Both the position numbers and the translations under genes were made by a program. A stretch of DNA of 64,000 nt from Shewanella gelidimarina (GTDB lineage: Bacteria > Pseudomonadota > Gammaproteobacteria > Enterobacterales > Shewanellaceae): contig NZ_JAKIKW010000023.1 in assembly GCF_023283945.1 (NCBI RefSeq), positions 27,053 to 91,052 of the forward strand, in the 5' to 3' direction. A model generated the notes under the pieces. The model searched no databases. It had not been told where the DNA came from and saw nothing but the letters and a program-made list of their open reading frames with translations. Positions 32,752-42,151 of the stretch are shown piece by piece (the first letter of the stretch is position 1; each line of letters begins with the position of its first letter).

Positions 32752-34323
32752 ATGTCTAACCGCGTGATTATATTTGACACGACACTACGTGATGGTGAGC
32801 AAGCATTAGCTGCTAGTTTAACGGTTAAAGAAAAGCTTCAAATTGCGTTGGCCTTGGAACGTCTTGGCGTTGATATCATGGAAGTTGGCTTTCCGGTGTC
32901 ATCACCGGGTGATTTTAAGTCGGTGCAGACGATTGCTAAAACGGTAAAGAATAGCCGTGTTTGTGCACTATCAAGAGCATTAGAAAAAGATATCGATGCA
33001 GCCGCACAAGCATTATCGGTTGCTGATCAATTTCGTATCCATACCTTTATATCAACCTCAACCATTCACGTTGAAAGTAAGCTTAAGCGTTCTTTTGATC
33101 AAGTATTGGAAATGGCAGTGGCGGCAGTTAAGTACGCGCGCCGCTTTACCGATGATGTTGAATTCTCATGTGAAGATGCTGGTCGAACCCCGATTGATAA
33201 CCTTTGTAGAATGGTTGAGGAGGCCATTAAGGCGGGTGCTCGCACCATAAACATTCCTGATACTGTCGGTTATACCGTACCGAGTGAATTCGGTGGCATT
33301 ATTCAAACCTTGTTTAACAGAGTACCTAATATCGACCAAGCCGTTATCTCGGTGCATTGTCATGACGATCTTGGTTTGTCGGTGGCTAACTCTATTACGG
33401 CAGTGCAGCACGGTGCCCGCCAAATTGAGTGCACCGTCAACGGTATTGGTGAGCGTGCCGGTAACTGTTCGTTAGAAGAGATCGCGATGATTTTGTCGAC
33501 TCGTAAAGGCACCTTGGGTCTAGAGACTGGTATTAATGCCAAAGAGATCCATCGTACTTCGAGTTTGGTGAGCCAGCTTTGTAATATGCCAGTGCAGGCA
33601 AACAAAGCTATTGTGGGCGCTAATGCCTTCACACACTCTTCCGGTATTCATCAAGATGGCATGTTAAAAGCGAAAAACACCTACGAGATTATGACGCCAG
33701 AAAGTATAGGGTTAAACCGTAGCAATCTGAACATGACGTCACGTTCAGGAAGACATGTTATTAAGCATCGTATGAGTGAACTCGGTTATAGCGAGCAAGA
33801 TTACGATATGGACGTGTTGTATAACGATTTCCTCGTGTTAGCTGATAAAAAAGGCCAGGTATTTGATTACGATCTTGAAGCGCTCGCCTTTATGGAAGCG
33901 CAAGCGGAGGACGATGATCATTTTAAATTACAGCAATTAGTGGTCCATTCGGATTCTACCGAAGGGAGTGCGACGGCCACCGTTAAAATAGAAGTTAACA
34001 GCGAAGTGATTACTGAAGCGGCCATTGGTAATGGCCCCGTCGATGCAGCTTACAAAGCCGTTGCCCGTGCGAGTGGCTGCGAGATTGATATCACCAGCTA
34101 TCAACTTGGCGCAAAAGGCGAAGGGCAAAATGCACTAGGCCAGGTCGATATCACTGCCAGTTATCGTAACCAAAACTTTCATGGTGTTGGACTCGCCACC
34201 GATGTCGTTGAGGCTTCTGTTAAAGCCTTAATTCACGTGATGAATCTAACTTGGCGAGCCGACAAAGTTGCCGATTGTAAACAAAAAATCAAACTGAATA
34301 AGCAAGAGCTAGGTTGTGTTTAG
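32752..34323 (+). CDS. leuA: 2-isopropylmalate synthase
   Basis: LeuA condenses acetyl-CoA and 2-oxoisovalerate in the first committed step of leucine synthesis and is feedback-inhibited by leucine. The 523-residue protein has the DRE-TIM signature FDTTLRDGEQA (8-18), the metal-binding HCHDDLGL, the signature NGIGERAGN, and a C-terminal regulatory domain. GGAGATAATAG precedes the ATG. First structural gene of leuABCD. Confidence 0.97.
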   Translation: MSNRVIIFDTTLRDGEQALAASLTVKEKLQIALALERLGVDIMEVGFPVSSPGDFKSVQTIAKTVKNSRVCALSRALEKDIDAAAQALSVADQFRIHTFISTSTIHVESKLKRSFDQVLEMAVAAVKYARRFTDDVEFSCEDAGRTPIDNLCRMVEEAIKAGARTINIPDTVGYTVPSEFGGIIQTLFNRVPNIDQAVISVHCHDDLGLSVANSITAVQHGARQIECTVNGIGERAGNCSLEEIAMILSTRKGTLGLETGINAKEIHRTSSLVSQLCNMPVQANKAIVGANAFTHSSGIHQDGMLKAKNTYEIMTPESIGLNRSNLNMTSRSGRHVIKHRMSELGYSEQDYDMDVLYNDFLVLADKKGQVFDYDLEALAFMEAQAEDDDHFKLQQLVVHSDSTEGSATATVKIEVNSEVITEAAIGNGPVDAAYKAVARASGCEIDITSYQLGAKGEGQNALGQVDITASYRNQNFHGVGLATDVVEASVKALIHVMNLTWRADKVADCKQKIKLNKQELGCV

Positions 34324-34387
34324 GTTTTAAGCACAGCAATAGTGTGATGCACCCTATAAAGAAAAAATTAAAGGAGTGAGTTGTCGT

Positions 34388-35482
34388 ATGAGTTATCAAA
34401 TAGCAGTGTTGGCTGGAGATGGTATTGGTCCTGAAGTCATGGCTGAAGCCCGTAAAGTGCTAACGGCAATAGAAGCACGCTTTGCGCTTTCTATTGAATA
34501 TACGGATTACGATGTTGGTGGCGCCGCTATTGATAATCAAGGTTGTCCGCTACCTGATGCAACTCTAAAAGGCTGCGAAGCCGCTGACGCTATTCTTTTT
34601 GGTTCAGTAGGCGGTCCTAAGTGGGAACACTTAGCGCCAAATGATCAACCAGAGCGTGGAGCATTATTACCGCTGCGTGGCCACTTTGAACTGTTCTGTA
34701 ATATGCGTCCGGCTAAATTACATGCTGGGCTTGAGCATATGTCACCGTTGCGCAGTGATATTTCATCGCGTGGATTCGATATACTTTGCGTGCGAGAACT
34801 CACCAGTGGTATCTATTTTGGTAAGCCTAAAGGCCGTCAGGGCGCAGGTGAAAACGAAGAAGCGTTTGATACCATGCGCTACAGCCGTAAAGAGATCACT
34901 CGCATCGCTAAAATTGCTTTTGAGACTGCTCAAGGTCGTCGCAAAAAAGTCACCTCAGTCGACAAAGCGAATGTATTAGCTTGTTCTGTGTTATGGCGTG
35001 AAGTGGTTGAAACAGTAGCGAAAGATTATCCAGATGTTGAGCTTGAACATATCTATATTGATAATGCGACCATGCAACTATTACGTCGTCCCAATGAGTT
35101 TGATGTGATGCTCTGCTCTAACTTATTTGGCGATATCATCTCTGACGAGATTGCCATGTTAACCGGCTCTATGGGCTTACTATCGTCTATCAGTATGAAC
35201 AGTTCAGGTTTTGGCTTGTATGAGCCCGCTGGCGGCAGTGCGCCAGATATTGCTGGCCAAGGTATTGCCAATCCAGTGGCGCAGATTTTGTCTGCAGCTT
35301 TGTTATTGCGTCATAGCTTAAAGCAAGAAGCTGCCGCAACGGCGATAGAGTTAGCGGTAGGTAAAGCATTAGGTGACGGTTATTTAACCGGTGAGTTACT
35401 GCCAGCTGAGGAGCGTCACAATGCAAAATCAACCCGTGAAATGGGCGATTATATTGCTCAGCTTGTAAGAGAAGGTGTTTAA
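34388..35482 (+). CDS. leuB: 3-isopropylmalate dehydrogenase
   Basis: LeuB oxidises and decarboxylates 3-isopropylmalate with NAD+. The ATG at 34388 is used (family start MSYQIAVLAGDGIGPEV, 364 residues); a GTG 12 bases earlier overlaps the AAGGAG site. Landmarks are LFGSVGGPKW, RELTSGIYFGKPKG, DKANVL and GLYEPAGGSAPDIAGQG. It follows leuA by 64 bases and leuC by a 2-base gap. Confidence 0.96.
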   Translation: MSYQIAVLAGDGIGPEVMAEARKVLTAIEARFALSIEYTDYDVGGAAIDNQGCPLPDATLKGCEAADAILFGSVGGPKWEHLAPNDQPERGALLPLRGHFELFCNMRPAKLHAGLEHMSPLRSDISSRGFDILCVRELTSGIYFGKPKGRQGAGENEEAFDTMRYSRKEITRIAKIAFETAQGRRKKVTSVDKANVLACSVLWREVVETVAKDYPDVELEHIYIDNATMQLLRRPNEFDVMLCSNLFGDIISDEIAMLTGSMGLLSSISMNSSGFGLYEPAGGSAPDIAGQGIANPVAQILSAALLLRHSLKQEAAATAIELAVGKALGDGYLTGELLPAEERHNAKSTREMGDYIAQLVREGV

Positions 35483-35484
35483 CA

Positions 35485-36885
35485 ATGGCTAAGACGTTAT
35501 ATGAAAAGGTATGGGATGACCATATTGTGGTGGCGACAAAAGGTGAAGCGCCGATTATCTATGTCGATAGGCATCTGGTCCATGAAGTGACCTCGCCGCA
35601 GGCATTTAGTGGTTTGCAAGTTGCGGGTCGCAAAATGCGCGCGCCAGAAAAAACCTTTGCGACCATGGATCACAACACCTCTACCACCAGTGCCAGCTTA
35701 GATGCGTTAAGCCCTATGGCGCGTATTCAGGTGGAAACACTTGAGCGTAACTGTAAAGAATTTGGTGTGCGCCTTTATGATATTCACCATAAAAACCAAG
35801 GTATTGTGCATGTAATGGGCCCAGAGTTAGGCATTACCTTGCCGGGTACCGTTATTGTTTGTGGTGATTCACATACCGCAACCCATGGTGCTTTTGGTGC
35901 ATTAGCATTTGGTATTGGTACATCGGAAGTTGAACATGTGATGGCAACGCAGACATTACGTCAGTTAAAAGCCAAGACCATGAAGATTGAAGTGCGTGGT
36001 CACGTTGCTGAAGGTATCACTGCTAAAGATATTGTGCTGGCGATTATCGGTAACATTGGTATGGATGGCGGTACCGGTTACGTTGTTGAATTCTGTGGTG
36101 AAGCAATTGAAGCACTCACGATGGAAGGTCGCATGACGGTATGTAATATGGCTATCGAGATGGGAGCCAAAGCCGGCATGATTGCACCGGATGCCACCAC
36201 GGCTGCGTACCTAAAGGGGCGTGAATTTGCACCCAAAGGTATTCATTGGGATCAAGCCATTGCGGCTTGGGCTGATTTAAAAACAGATACCGATGCCACG
36301 TTTGATGCCACTGTCGTACTAGAAGCAAGCGATATTGCCCCGCAGTTAACCTGGGGGACCAATCCTGGGCAAGTGGTGGCGATTGATCAATTAGTGCCTA
36401 ACCCTAGCGATGAAAGTAATTCTACCGCGCGTACCAGTATCGAGAAAGCGCTTCAGTATGTTGATTTGAGGGCGGGCACCTTAATGACAGATGTCGACAT
36501 TAATAAGGTCTTTATTGGTTCATGTACTAACTCTCGTATTGAAGATCTTCGTGCAGCAGCAGAGCATGCCAAAGGACGTAAAGTAGCCCAAGGGGTTACT
36601 GCGATAGTGGTTCCAGGTTCAGGGCTGGTGAAGGAGCAAGCTGAAGCCGAAGGTTTAGACAAAATATTTTTGGATGCAGGCTTTGAGTGGCGTCTACCGG
36701 GTTGCTCTATGTGCTTAGCAATGAATGACGATAAGCTAGAAGCGGGTGATCGCTGCGCATCGACGAGTAACCGTAACTTTGAAGGTCGACAAGGGCGAGG
36801 TAGCCGTACTCACTTGGTGAGTCCCGCTATGGCCGCTGCTGCAGCTATTGCAGGTCATTTTGTTGATATCCGTAAACCTTACTAG
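35485..36885 (+). CDS. leuC: 3-isopropylmalate dehydratase large subunit
   Basis: LeuC and LeuD form the aconitase-type isomerase that converts 2- to 3-isopropylmalate. The 466-residue protein carries the iron-sulfur cluster ligands in GSCTNSRIEDLRAAA (near residue 348) and GCSMCLAMN (near 408), and the N-terminal VDRHLVHEVTSPQAF and DHNTST blocks. Confidence 0.97.
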   Translation: MAKTLYEKVWDDHIVVATKGEAPIIYVDRHLVHEVTSPQAFSGLQVAGRKMRAPEKTFATMDHNTSTTSASLDALSPMARIQVETLERNCKEFGVRLYDIHHKNQGIVHVMGPELGITLPGTVIVCGDSHTATHGAFGALAFGIGTSEVEHVMATQTLRQLKAKTMKIEVRGHVAEGITAKDIVLAIIGNIGMDGGTGYVVEFCGEAIEALTMEGRMTVCNMAIEMGAKAGMIAPDATTAAYLKGREFAPKGIHWDQAIAAWADLKTDTDATFDATVVLEASDIAPQLTWGTNPGQVVAIDQLVPNPSDESNSTARTSIEKALQYVDLRAGTLMTDVDINKVFIGSCTNSRIEDLRAAAEHAKGRKVAQGVTAIVVPGSGLVKEQAEAEGLDKIFLDAGFEWRLPGCSMCLAMNDDKLEAGDRCASTSNRNFEGRQGRGSRTHLVSPAMAAAAAIAGHFVDIRKPY

Positions 36886-36896
36886 AGAGTTAAGTT

Positions 36897-37502
36897 ATGC
36901 AACCATTTATTGCACACACTGGGCTTGCGGTTATCATTGATAGCGCAAACATTGATACAGACCAGATTATTCCGAAGCAGTTTTTGTCCAAGGTGACCCG
37001 CGATGGTTTTGGCATTCACCTGTTCCATGACTGGCGTTATCTTGATGATGCAGGTCATGAGCCTAATCCTGATTTTAGTTTAAATAAGCCCCGCTATAAG
37101 GGAGCTTCAGTTTTAGTATCGCAAGAGAACTTTGGCTGTGGTTCGAGTCGAGAACACGCCCCATGGGCATTAGCTGACTTTGGTTTAAAAGCCATTATTG
37201 CCCCGAGCTTTGCTGATATCTTTTATGGCAACTCAATCAACAATGGTTTATTACCCGTTCAGTTAACAGAAGCAGAAGTTGCCCAATTGATCACAGAGAT
37301 TGAAGCGCAGCCAGGCGCTGAGGTTAATGTTGACCTACAAGCATTAACCGTGACGTCGCCGTCTGGCGCGGTGTTTAGCTTTCAAATAGCCGAGTCTGCC
37401 AGACACAACTTGCTAAATGGTCTCGATGCGATTGGATTGACGTTAGCTCAGTCCGATGCGATTGCAACATATGAGGCAAACTTACCGGCATGGAGAGTTT
37501 AA
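36897..37502 (+). CDS. leuD: 3-isopropylmalate dehydratase small subunit
   Basis: Swivel-domain partner of LeuC, 201 residues, with NIDTDQIIPKQFL near residue 20 and NFGCGSSREHAPWAL near residue 75. It ends the leu operon; a long palindromic terminator lies 58 bases downstream. Confidence 0.97.
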   Translation: MQPFIAHTGLAVIIDSANIDTDQIIPKQFLSKVTRDGFGIHLFHDWRYLDDAGHEPNPDFSLNKPRYKGASVLVSQENFGCGSSREHAPWALADFGLKAIIAPSFADIFYGNSINNGLLPVQLTEAEVAQLITEIEAQPGAEVNVDLQALTVTSPSGAVFSFQIAESARHNLLNGLDAIGLTLAQSDAIATYEANLPAWRV

Positions 37503-37560
37503 CCAAAGCCTGAAGATGTGATTGTTAAGCGTACATCTGTACCAGCGTATTGTTTTACGA

Positions 37561-37593
37561 AAGCCATTTAGGTTTAAACCTAAATGGCTTTTG
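37561..37593. terminator. terminator of leuABCD
   Basis: A 30-base perfect palindrome (arms 37561-37575 and 37576-37590, AAGCCATTTAGGTTT and its complement) is followed by TTG and TTTT. The following 400 bases up to fadL are AT-rich and show only the fadL upstream palindrome. Confidence 0.85.
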
Positions 37594-37955
37594 TTTTAAA
37601 CGTTACCGATAACCAGTTAACGCATTGTAATTATATGCTTATTAAGTTTTCCCTTAAGACCTTTTGCATCCATTTATTTTTCGGTAGTGATTTATGCTGC
37701 TAGCATTTGTTTTTTTGAGTGTACGTTTGTTTTTCTTTTTATGATGAGTATCGCTCTGTAATCACTGTCTTTTATATTCAATTTACTTTATTTAGTTATC
37801 TGCTTTAGCGACGTTTTTTATGTGTTTGTATCCTGTTTTAAATTTTAAACTGTGATCTGTGACGTGTTATCACTGCGCTTAATACTTTTAGGTGGTGTTT
37901 TATGCTGTTTTTATTAAAACGCTTGTAAAGATATTCTGTGCTTGTAAAATTCGCC

Positions 37956-37969
37956 CCACTTTAAAGTGG
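37956..37969. promoter_or_regulatory. 14-bp perfect palindrome upstream of fadL
   Basis: CCACTTTAAAGTGG lies 45 bases before the fadL ATG, near where transcription would start. It could be an operator or a leader hairpin. It does not match the FadR consensus I know. Confidence 0.4.
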
Positions 37970-38013
37970 AGTGATTACTCTACTTGTTGTAATTACATAA
38001 TTAGAGAATAAAA

Positions 38014-39327
38014 ATGAATAAGCGTTTATTAACACTTGCCGTTAGCACGGTACTTTTGGGGAATGTGACACAGGTTCAAGCTGCTGGATTCCAGCTAGCT
38101 GAATACTCAGCTACGGGCCTTGGGCGTGCGTTTGCTGGTGAAGCGGCAATGGCTGATAACGCAGCAGCACAGTTTCGTAATCCGGCAATGCTTACCTATT
38201 TAACGGGTACCCAAATGACGGCAGGCGCCATTTTGGTTATGCCTAATATCGATATTAATGGCGATGTGACTTCTACTGATGGCACTAACCCGACCTCTGC
38301 TAACGACATTGCTGACGATGCCGTTATTCCCAATTTTTATGTCTCACATCAGATAAACGAACAGTGGTTTGTAGGCCTTGCGCTTGGAAGCAACTTTGGC
38401 ATGGCGACTGAGCTGGATGATGAGTTCCGCGGTACTCAATTTGGTAATGAAGCGTCAGTCACGACAATAGAAATTAATCCCAATGTGGCTTACCGTATTA
38501 ATGAGCAGTTCAGTATTGGTGCTGGTGTACGCTTTGTTATTGGTGAAGGCAGTATTGGCGCGAAAAGCTCAGCTGATGCAATTTTACCAACGCCTATTGG
38601 TAACTTACCTGTGCCGAAGGGAACAACGCTTAAGTACATGGAAGGTGATGATACTGCTTGGGGATGGCAGTTAGGCGGTGCTTGGCAAATTAATGCCGAT
38701 AACCGTATCGGCGTTAACTATCGCTCAGCCGTGGATCAAAATCTGGAAGGTGAGGCTAAGGGTTTAGCATTTAACCCTATGGACCCAAACATGGAGATGG
38801 CAGGCTCTATGGAGTTGTCATTACCAGCAACTGCTGAGATTGCTTCATTCCATCAACTCAGTGAGAAGTTAGCGATTCATGCCAGCATTAACTGGACTGA
38901 TTGGAGCTCGTTCGACAAATTAGAAGCGGTTATTCCGTCACTTGCTGAACCGACTCAACTAGTGAAGCAGGAAAATTGGGAAGATAATTATCGTTTTGCA
39001 TTGGGTACGACTTATCAGTTAAATGACACTATTAGCATGAGAGCGGGTGTTGCTTACGATATGTCTGCAGTATCTGATGCGAATCGCACCTTGACGATAC
39101 CAGAAATGGATCGTTTATGGTTGAGTGCCGGTATGGGTTACCGTATTAGCGAAAACTTCGATATGGACTTTGGCCTGACTTACATCTTTGCTGATGAATC
39201 ACCAGTGGTTGAACCTCGTCCTGGTATCCCATCAGATGATTCTTCTGCACACTTTGGTGGTACTTTTAGTGGGACGACCAGCGGTAATATTTTGTTAGTC
39301 GGTATTCAAACAAGTTACCGTTTCTAA
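38014..39327 (+). CDS. fadL: outer membrane long-chain fatty acid transporter FadL
   Basis: FadL-type beta-barrels bring long-chain fatty acids and other hydrophobic compounds through the outer membrane. The 437-residue precursor has a signal peptide ending near QVQA-AGF; the mature N-terminus AGFQLAEYSATGLGRAFAG and the FRNPAML motif form the plug hatch. The C-terminus ends VGIQTSYRF with the terminal Phe needed for barrel assembly. Confidence 0.93.
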   Translation: MNKRLLTLAVSTVLLGNVTQVQAAGFQLAEYSATGLGRAFAGEAAMADNAAAQFRNPAMLTYLTGTQMTAGAILVMPNIDINGDVTSTDGTNPTSANDIADDAVIPNFYVSHQINEQWFVGLALGSNFGMATELDDEFRGTQFGNEASVTTIEINPNVAYRINEQFSIGAGVRFVIGEGSIGAKSSADAILPTPIGNLPVPKGTTLKYMEGDDTAWGWQLGGAWQINADNRIGVNYRSAVDQNLEGEAKGLAFNPMDPNMEMAGSMELSLPATAEIASFHQLSEKLAIHASINWTDWSSFDKLEAVIPSLAEPTQLVKQENWEDNYRFALGTTYQLNDTISMRAGVAYDMSAVSDANRTLTIPEMDRLWLSAGMGYRISENFDMDFGLTYIFADESPVVEPRPGIPSDDSSAHFGGTFSGTTSGNILLVGIQTSYRF

Positions 39328-39388
39328 ACTGATAATATTGTTAGTAGCATGACACTTTCAACACGTGAGTGTTGTTCAGTAAAGTGAT

Positions 39389-39413
39389 AAGCCTCGCAAT
39401 TGCGAGGCTTTTT
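39389..39413 (+). terminator. terminator of fadL
   Basis: AAGCCTCGCAA and TTGCGAGGCTT form an 11-bp perfect stem followed by Ts. Confidence 0.9.
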
Positions 39414-39540
39414 ACTTTCTATTGGGGTTGGATTATTAGATGAGTTTTATGGTAAAAAAGACTAATAATTATCTTTGTGCTTGGTCTAAAGGCCCATGCT
39501 AAGGGCTATTGATCTTTCTGGTACAAAAATGCTGACGTAG

Positions 39541-39735
39541 ACCTCATCAAAAAGTGAACTTAGTGCGGTAATAGCACTTACCGATGCCAAAGTGACTCTG
39601 ACTCAAGTGGTTGCCTCTGTTAATGATGTCAGCACGGTTGTGAAAGTAACCTGGATCTATGAGGGTGAAACGTCGGCGGATAATAGTCATATTGTGCAAC
39701 CGGAAATCGGCCTGCTACAAGATACACGTCAATAA
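39541..39735 (+). pseudogene. C-terminal fragment of a broken gene upstream of glpK
   Basis: This frame is open for 64 codons to a TAA at 39733 but starts right after an in-frame TAG and has no usable start codon. The translation (for example VTLTQVVASVNDVSTVVKV then TWIYEGETSADN) looks like real protein and vaguely resembles a PepSY-type repeat. Neighbouring frames upstream hold more protein-like pieces, as if frameshifted. It ends 11 bases before glpK. Confidence 0.45.
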
Positions 39736-39746
39736 GGAAGTTTTTT

Positions 39747-41228
39747 GTGTCAAAGAAATATGTCATAGCGCTTGATCAAGGCACTACCAGTTCTAGAACC
39801 ATCGTTTTTGATCATGACGCCAACATGGTGGCGAGCTCGCAGCGAGAGTTTGGGCAAATTTATCCAAAGCCGGGTTGGGTTGAGCATGATGCGATGGAGA
39901 TATGGGCATCTCAAAGCTCAACGCTAATAGAAGCATTGGCAAGAGCCGATATTCATAGTGAGGACGTCGCAGCGATTGGCATCACTAATCAGCGTGAGAC
40001 CACGGTTATTTGGGACAAAGTAACGGGTAAGCCAGTCTATAACGCCATTGTATGGCAATGCCGAAGAAGCAAAGCGATATGCGATGAATTGAAAGCACAG
40101 GGGCTTGAAGATTACGTTAGAGAGACTACTGGCTTGCTGTTAGATCCTTATTTTTCAGGTACTAAAATAAAATGGATCCTAGACAATGTTGATGGCGTAA
40201 GATCGCGGGCTGAAAGAGGGGAGCTTTTATTTGGCACCATAGATACCTGGTTAGTCTGGAAGCTTACCGAAGGTAAAGTGCATGTCACCGATCCAACCAA
40301 TGCCTCGCGTACGTTATTGTTCAATATTCATCGCCAAGAGTGGGATGAAAAGCTGCTTAATGCACTCAATATCCCGCGATCCATTCTTCCTGAAGTCAAA
40401 CCGTCGTCAGCGATCTATGGTCACACCCGTATTGTGGGTGAGGGTGGTAGCATCGCGATTGCAGGGATCGCTGGCGATCAGCAATCAGCGTTGTTTGGTC
40501 AACTATGCATTGATGAAGGCATGGCAAAAAATACCTACGGTACTGGCTGCTTTTTATTAATGAACACGGGCACAGAAGCGGTGAAGTCAAAGCATGGCTT
40601 ACTAACAACCATTGCGGTCGGGGCTAAAGGCGAAGTCAATTATGCGCTCGAAGGGTCGGTATTTATGGGTGGCGCGACCATTCAATGGCTACGTGATGAG
40701 TTAGGTCTTATTCGAGATGCACAAGATACGGAGTACTTTGCATCAAAAGTAGATGACACCAATGGTGTATATCTGGTGCCGGCATTTGTTGGATTAGGTG
40801 CACCGTATTGGGATCCTGACGCTCGAGGCGCATTAGTTGGGCTGACACGTGGCGCCAATCGTAATCATATTATTCGTGCAGCACTTGAAGCCATTGCCTA
40901 CCAAAGTCGAGATCTGCTTGATGCGATGAGTAAAGATAGTGGTGTGCAGCTTAAGCAGATAAAAGTGGACGGAGGAGCGGTCGCCAACGACTTTTTAATG
41001 CAGTTTCAAGCCGATATCACTAATGTAGAAGTGTTGCGTCCAGAGTTAACTGAAACCACGGCGATGGGGGCTGCCTTCTTAGCGGGATTAGCGGTCGGTT
41101 TTTGGAGTTCTACAGCAGAGCTTAAGCATAAATCGGGCATAGAGCGACGCTTTAAACCGCAGCTGAATGATGCTGCTAGAGCCACTCTGTATGATGGCTG
41201 GAAAGAAGCGGTGGCGAGAACGCGTTAG
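39747..41228 (+). CDS. glpK: glycerol kinase
   Basis: GlpK phosphorylates glycerol to sn-glycerol 3-phosphate. The 493-residue FGGY-family enzyme starts from a GTG seven bases after AAGGAAG, with DQGTTSSRTIVFDHD near the N-terminus, GITNQRETTVIWD, the ATP-site YGTGCFLLMNTG and GGAVANDFLMQFQAD. No glpF or glpD is next to it in this window. It overlaps the convergent downstream ORF by four bases. Confidence 0.95.
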   Translation: MSKKYVIALDQGTTSSRTIVFDHDANMVASSQREFGQIYPKPGWVEHDAMEIWASQSSTLIEALARADIHSEDVAAIGITNQRETTVIWDKVTGKPVYNAIVWQCRRSKAICDELKAQGLEDYVRETTGLLLDPYFSGTKIKWILDNVDGVRSRAERGELLFGTIDTWLVWKLTEGKVHVTDPTNASRTLLFNIHRQEWDEKLLNALNIPRSILPEVKPSSAIYGHTRIVGEGGSIAIAGIAGDQQSALFGQLCIDEGMAKNTYGTGCFLLMNTGTEAVKSKHGLLTTIAVGAKGEVNYALEGSVFMGGATIQWLRDELGLIRDAQDTEYFASKVDDTNGVYLVPAFVGLGAPYWDPDARGALVGLTRGANRNHIIRAALEAIAYQSRDLLDAMSKDSGVQLKQIKVDGGAVANDFLMQFQADITNVEVLRPELTETTAMGAAFLAGLAVGFWSSTAELKHKSGIERRFKPQLNDAARATLYDGWKEAVARTR

Positions 41229-41551
41229 ATATTGATGTCGATATGAGGAAAGGGCGAGTCATCTTCTTGATCAGCTGGAGAGTGTCGTTCTTCGTCATCA
41301 CGCCTATCTTCGACATAGTTTTTACGTCTTTCTAACCTTGGTTCTAGCTGATAAAGGCCGGGTGGGGTTTTACGTCTTTCTTCTCGAGACTGACGTCTTT
41401 CTAAATTTGGCGGCAGTTGTGATTGCGGTTGTTCATGACTATCCGCTGCAATCGCGGCACTATTATCCACCGGCTTTACGCCATTTTTCTGTTTAATCTC
41501 ACGCAGTGGTGGTCGTGCAAGCATGGCATAAACACTGTCTAAACTGATCAT
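41225..41551 (-). CDS. arginine/glutamate-rich hypothetical protein
   Basis: I do not recognise this 108-residue protein. It begins MISLDSVYAMLARPPLREIK and has a repeated LERRQSREERRKTPPG/LERRKNYVEDRRDD pattern, then an acidic tail (QEDDSPFPHIDINI). It looks mostly disordered. The two ERR repeats and the tidy start speak for a real gene; it overlaps the glpK stop by four bases. It could be chance coding, but the length and repeat argue against that. Confidence 0.55.
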   Translation of the reverse strand: MISLDSVYAMLARPPLREIKQKNGVKPVDNSAAIAADSHEQPQSQLPPNLERRQSREERRKTPPGLYQLEPRLERRKNYVEDRRDDEERHSPADQEDDSPFPHIDINI

Positions 41552-42059
41552 ACGGCTCCCTCTTTGTAAGTTATTGATACCTTATATATCGGCCGCAACT
41601 GATTAAAATTTAGCCTGCTGGTGATGTTTTTCGAAATGAGTGATGGTTTAAGTCAAAGACTCCGCGATATTGGGGGATTTAATCGCATTGATATCTGCCC
41701 GAATCACCTGACGCTGACAACACAGATCCTGTGTTTTGAGTGCAAGATATTTATGATTAAGGCATGTTAATGGGTTAAATATCGTTAACCCTATTTTATC
41801 TGCAGTTCTCTGAAAGTGGCTTTTGCTTAGGTAAAGAGGCTAATTAAAGCTTTGTTAATAAAAGGGTGTAGGGAAAAAGCACCACTAAAGTATGACCTCA
41901 GATCCACTCTATTGCTCTCTACTGTCTGTTTTTCCTACTGATTAGAAATTTTGAATAACCTAGCTCCCACAAAATCCCCTATTTGTGCACTCGATTGCAA
42001 CTAGATGAAAACTGGCTGCTAACCCGCTTGGTTACTGGATTTTAAATAGAGCAGAATCC

Positions 42060-42089
42060 TTGACAATTCTTGCATTCTGTCCCTAAACT
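42060..42089 (+). promoter_or_regulatory. promoter of the dcw cluster
   Basis: TTGACA (42060-42065), an 18-base spacer and TAAACT (42084-42089) lie 63 bases before mraZ. The rest of 41552-42059 holds no gene; the only other structure seen is GGGTTAA/TTAACCC at 41772-41791. Confidence 0.65.
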
Positions 42090-42098
42090 TAGCTGTTG

Positions 42099-42123
42099 TG
42101 GGGAAATGTGGAAATTTGTGGAT
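42099..42123 (+). promoter_or_regulatory. MraZ operator: three TGGGN-like repeats
   Basis: TGGGG, TGGAA and TGGAT occur at an exact 10-base period (42099, 42109, 42119) just downstream of the promoter. MraZ binds such direct repeats to repress its own operon. Confidence 0.8.
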
Positions 42124-42151
42124 TTTAATAATTTAACAAGGATGACTTAAG

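Noticed and set aside
37850..37875. CRP-like site TGTGA...TCACT upstream of fadL
   Set aside because: Spacing between half-sites is seven bases rather than six, and the right half is imperfect.
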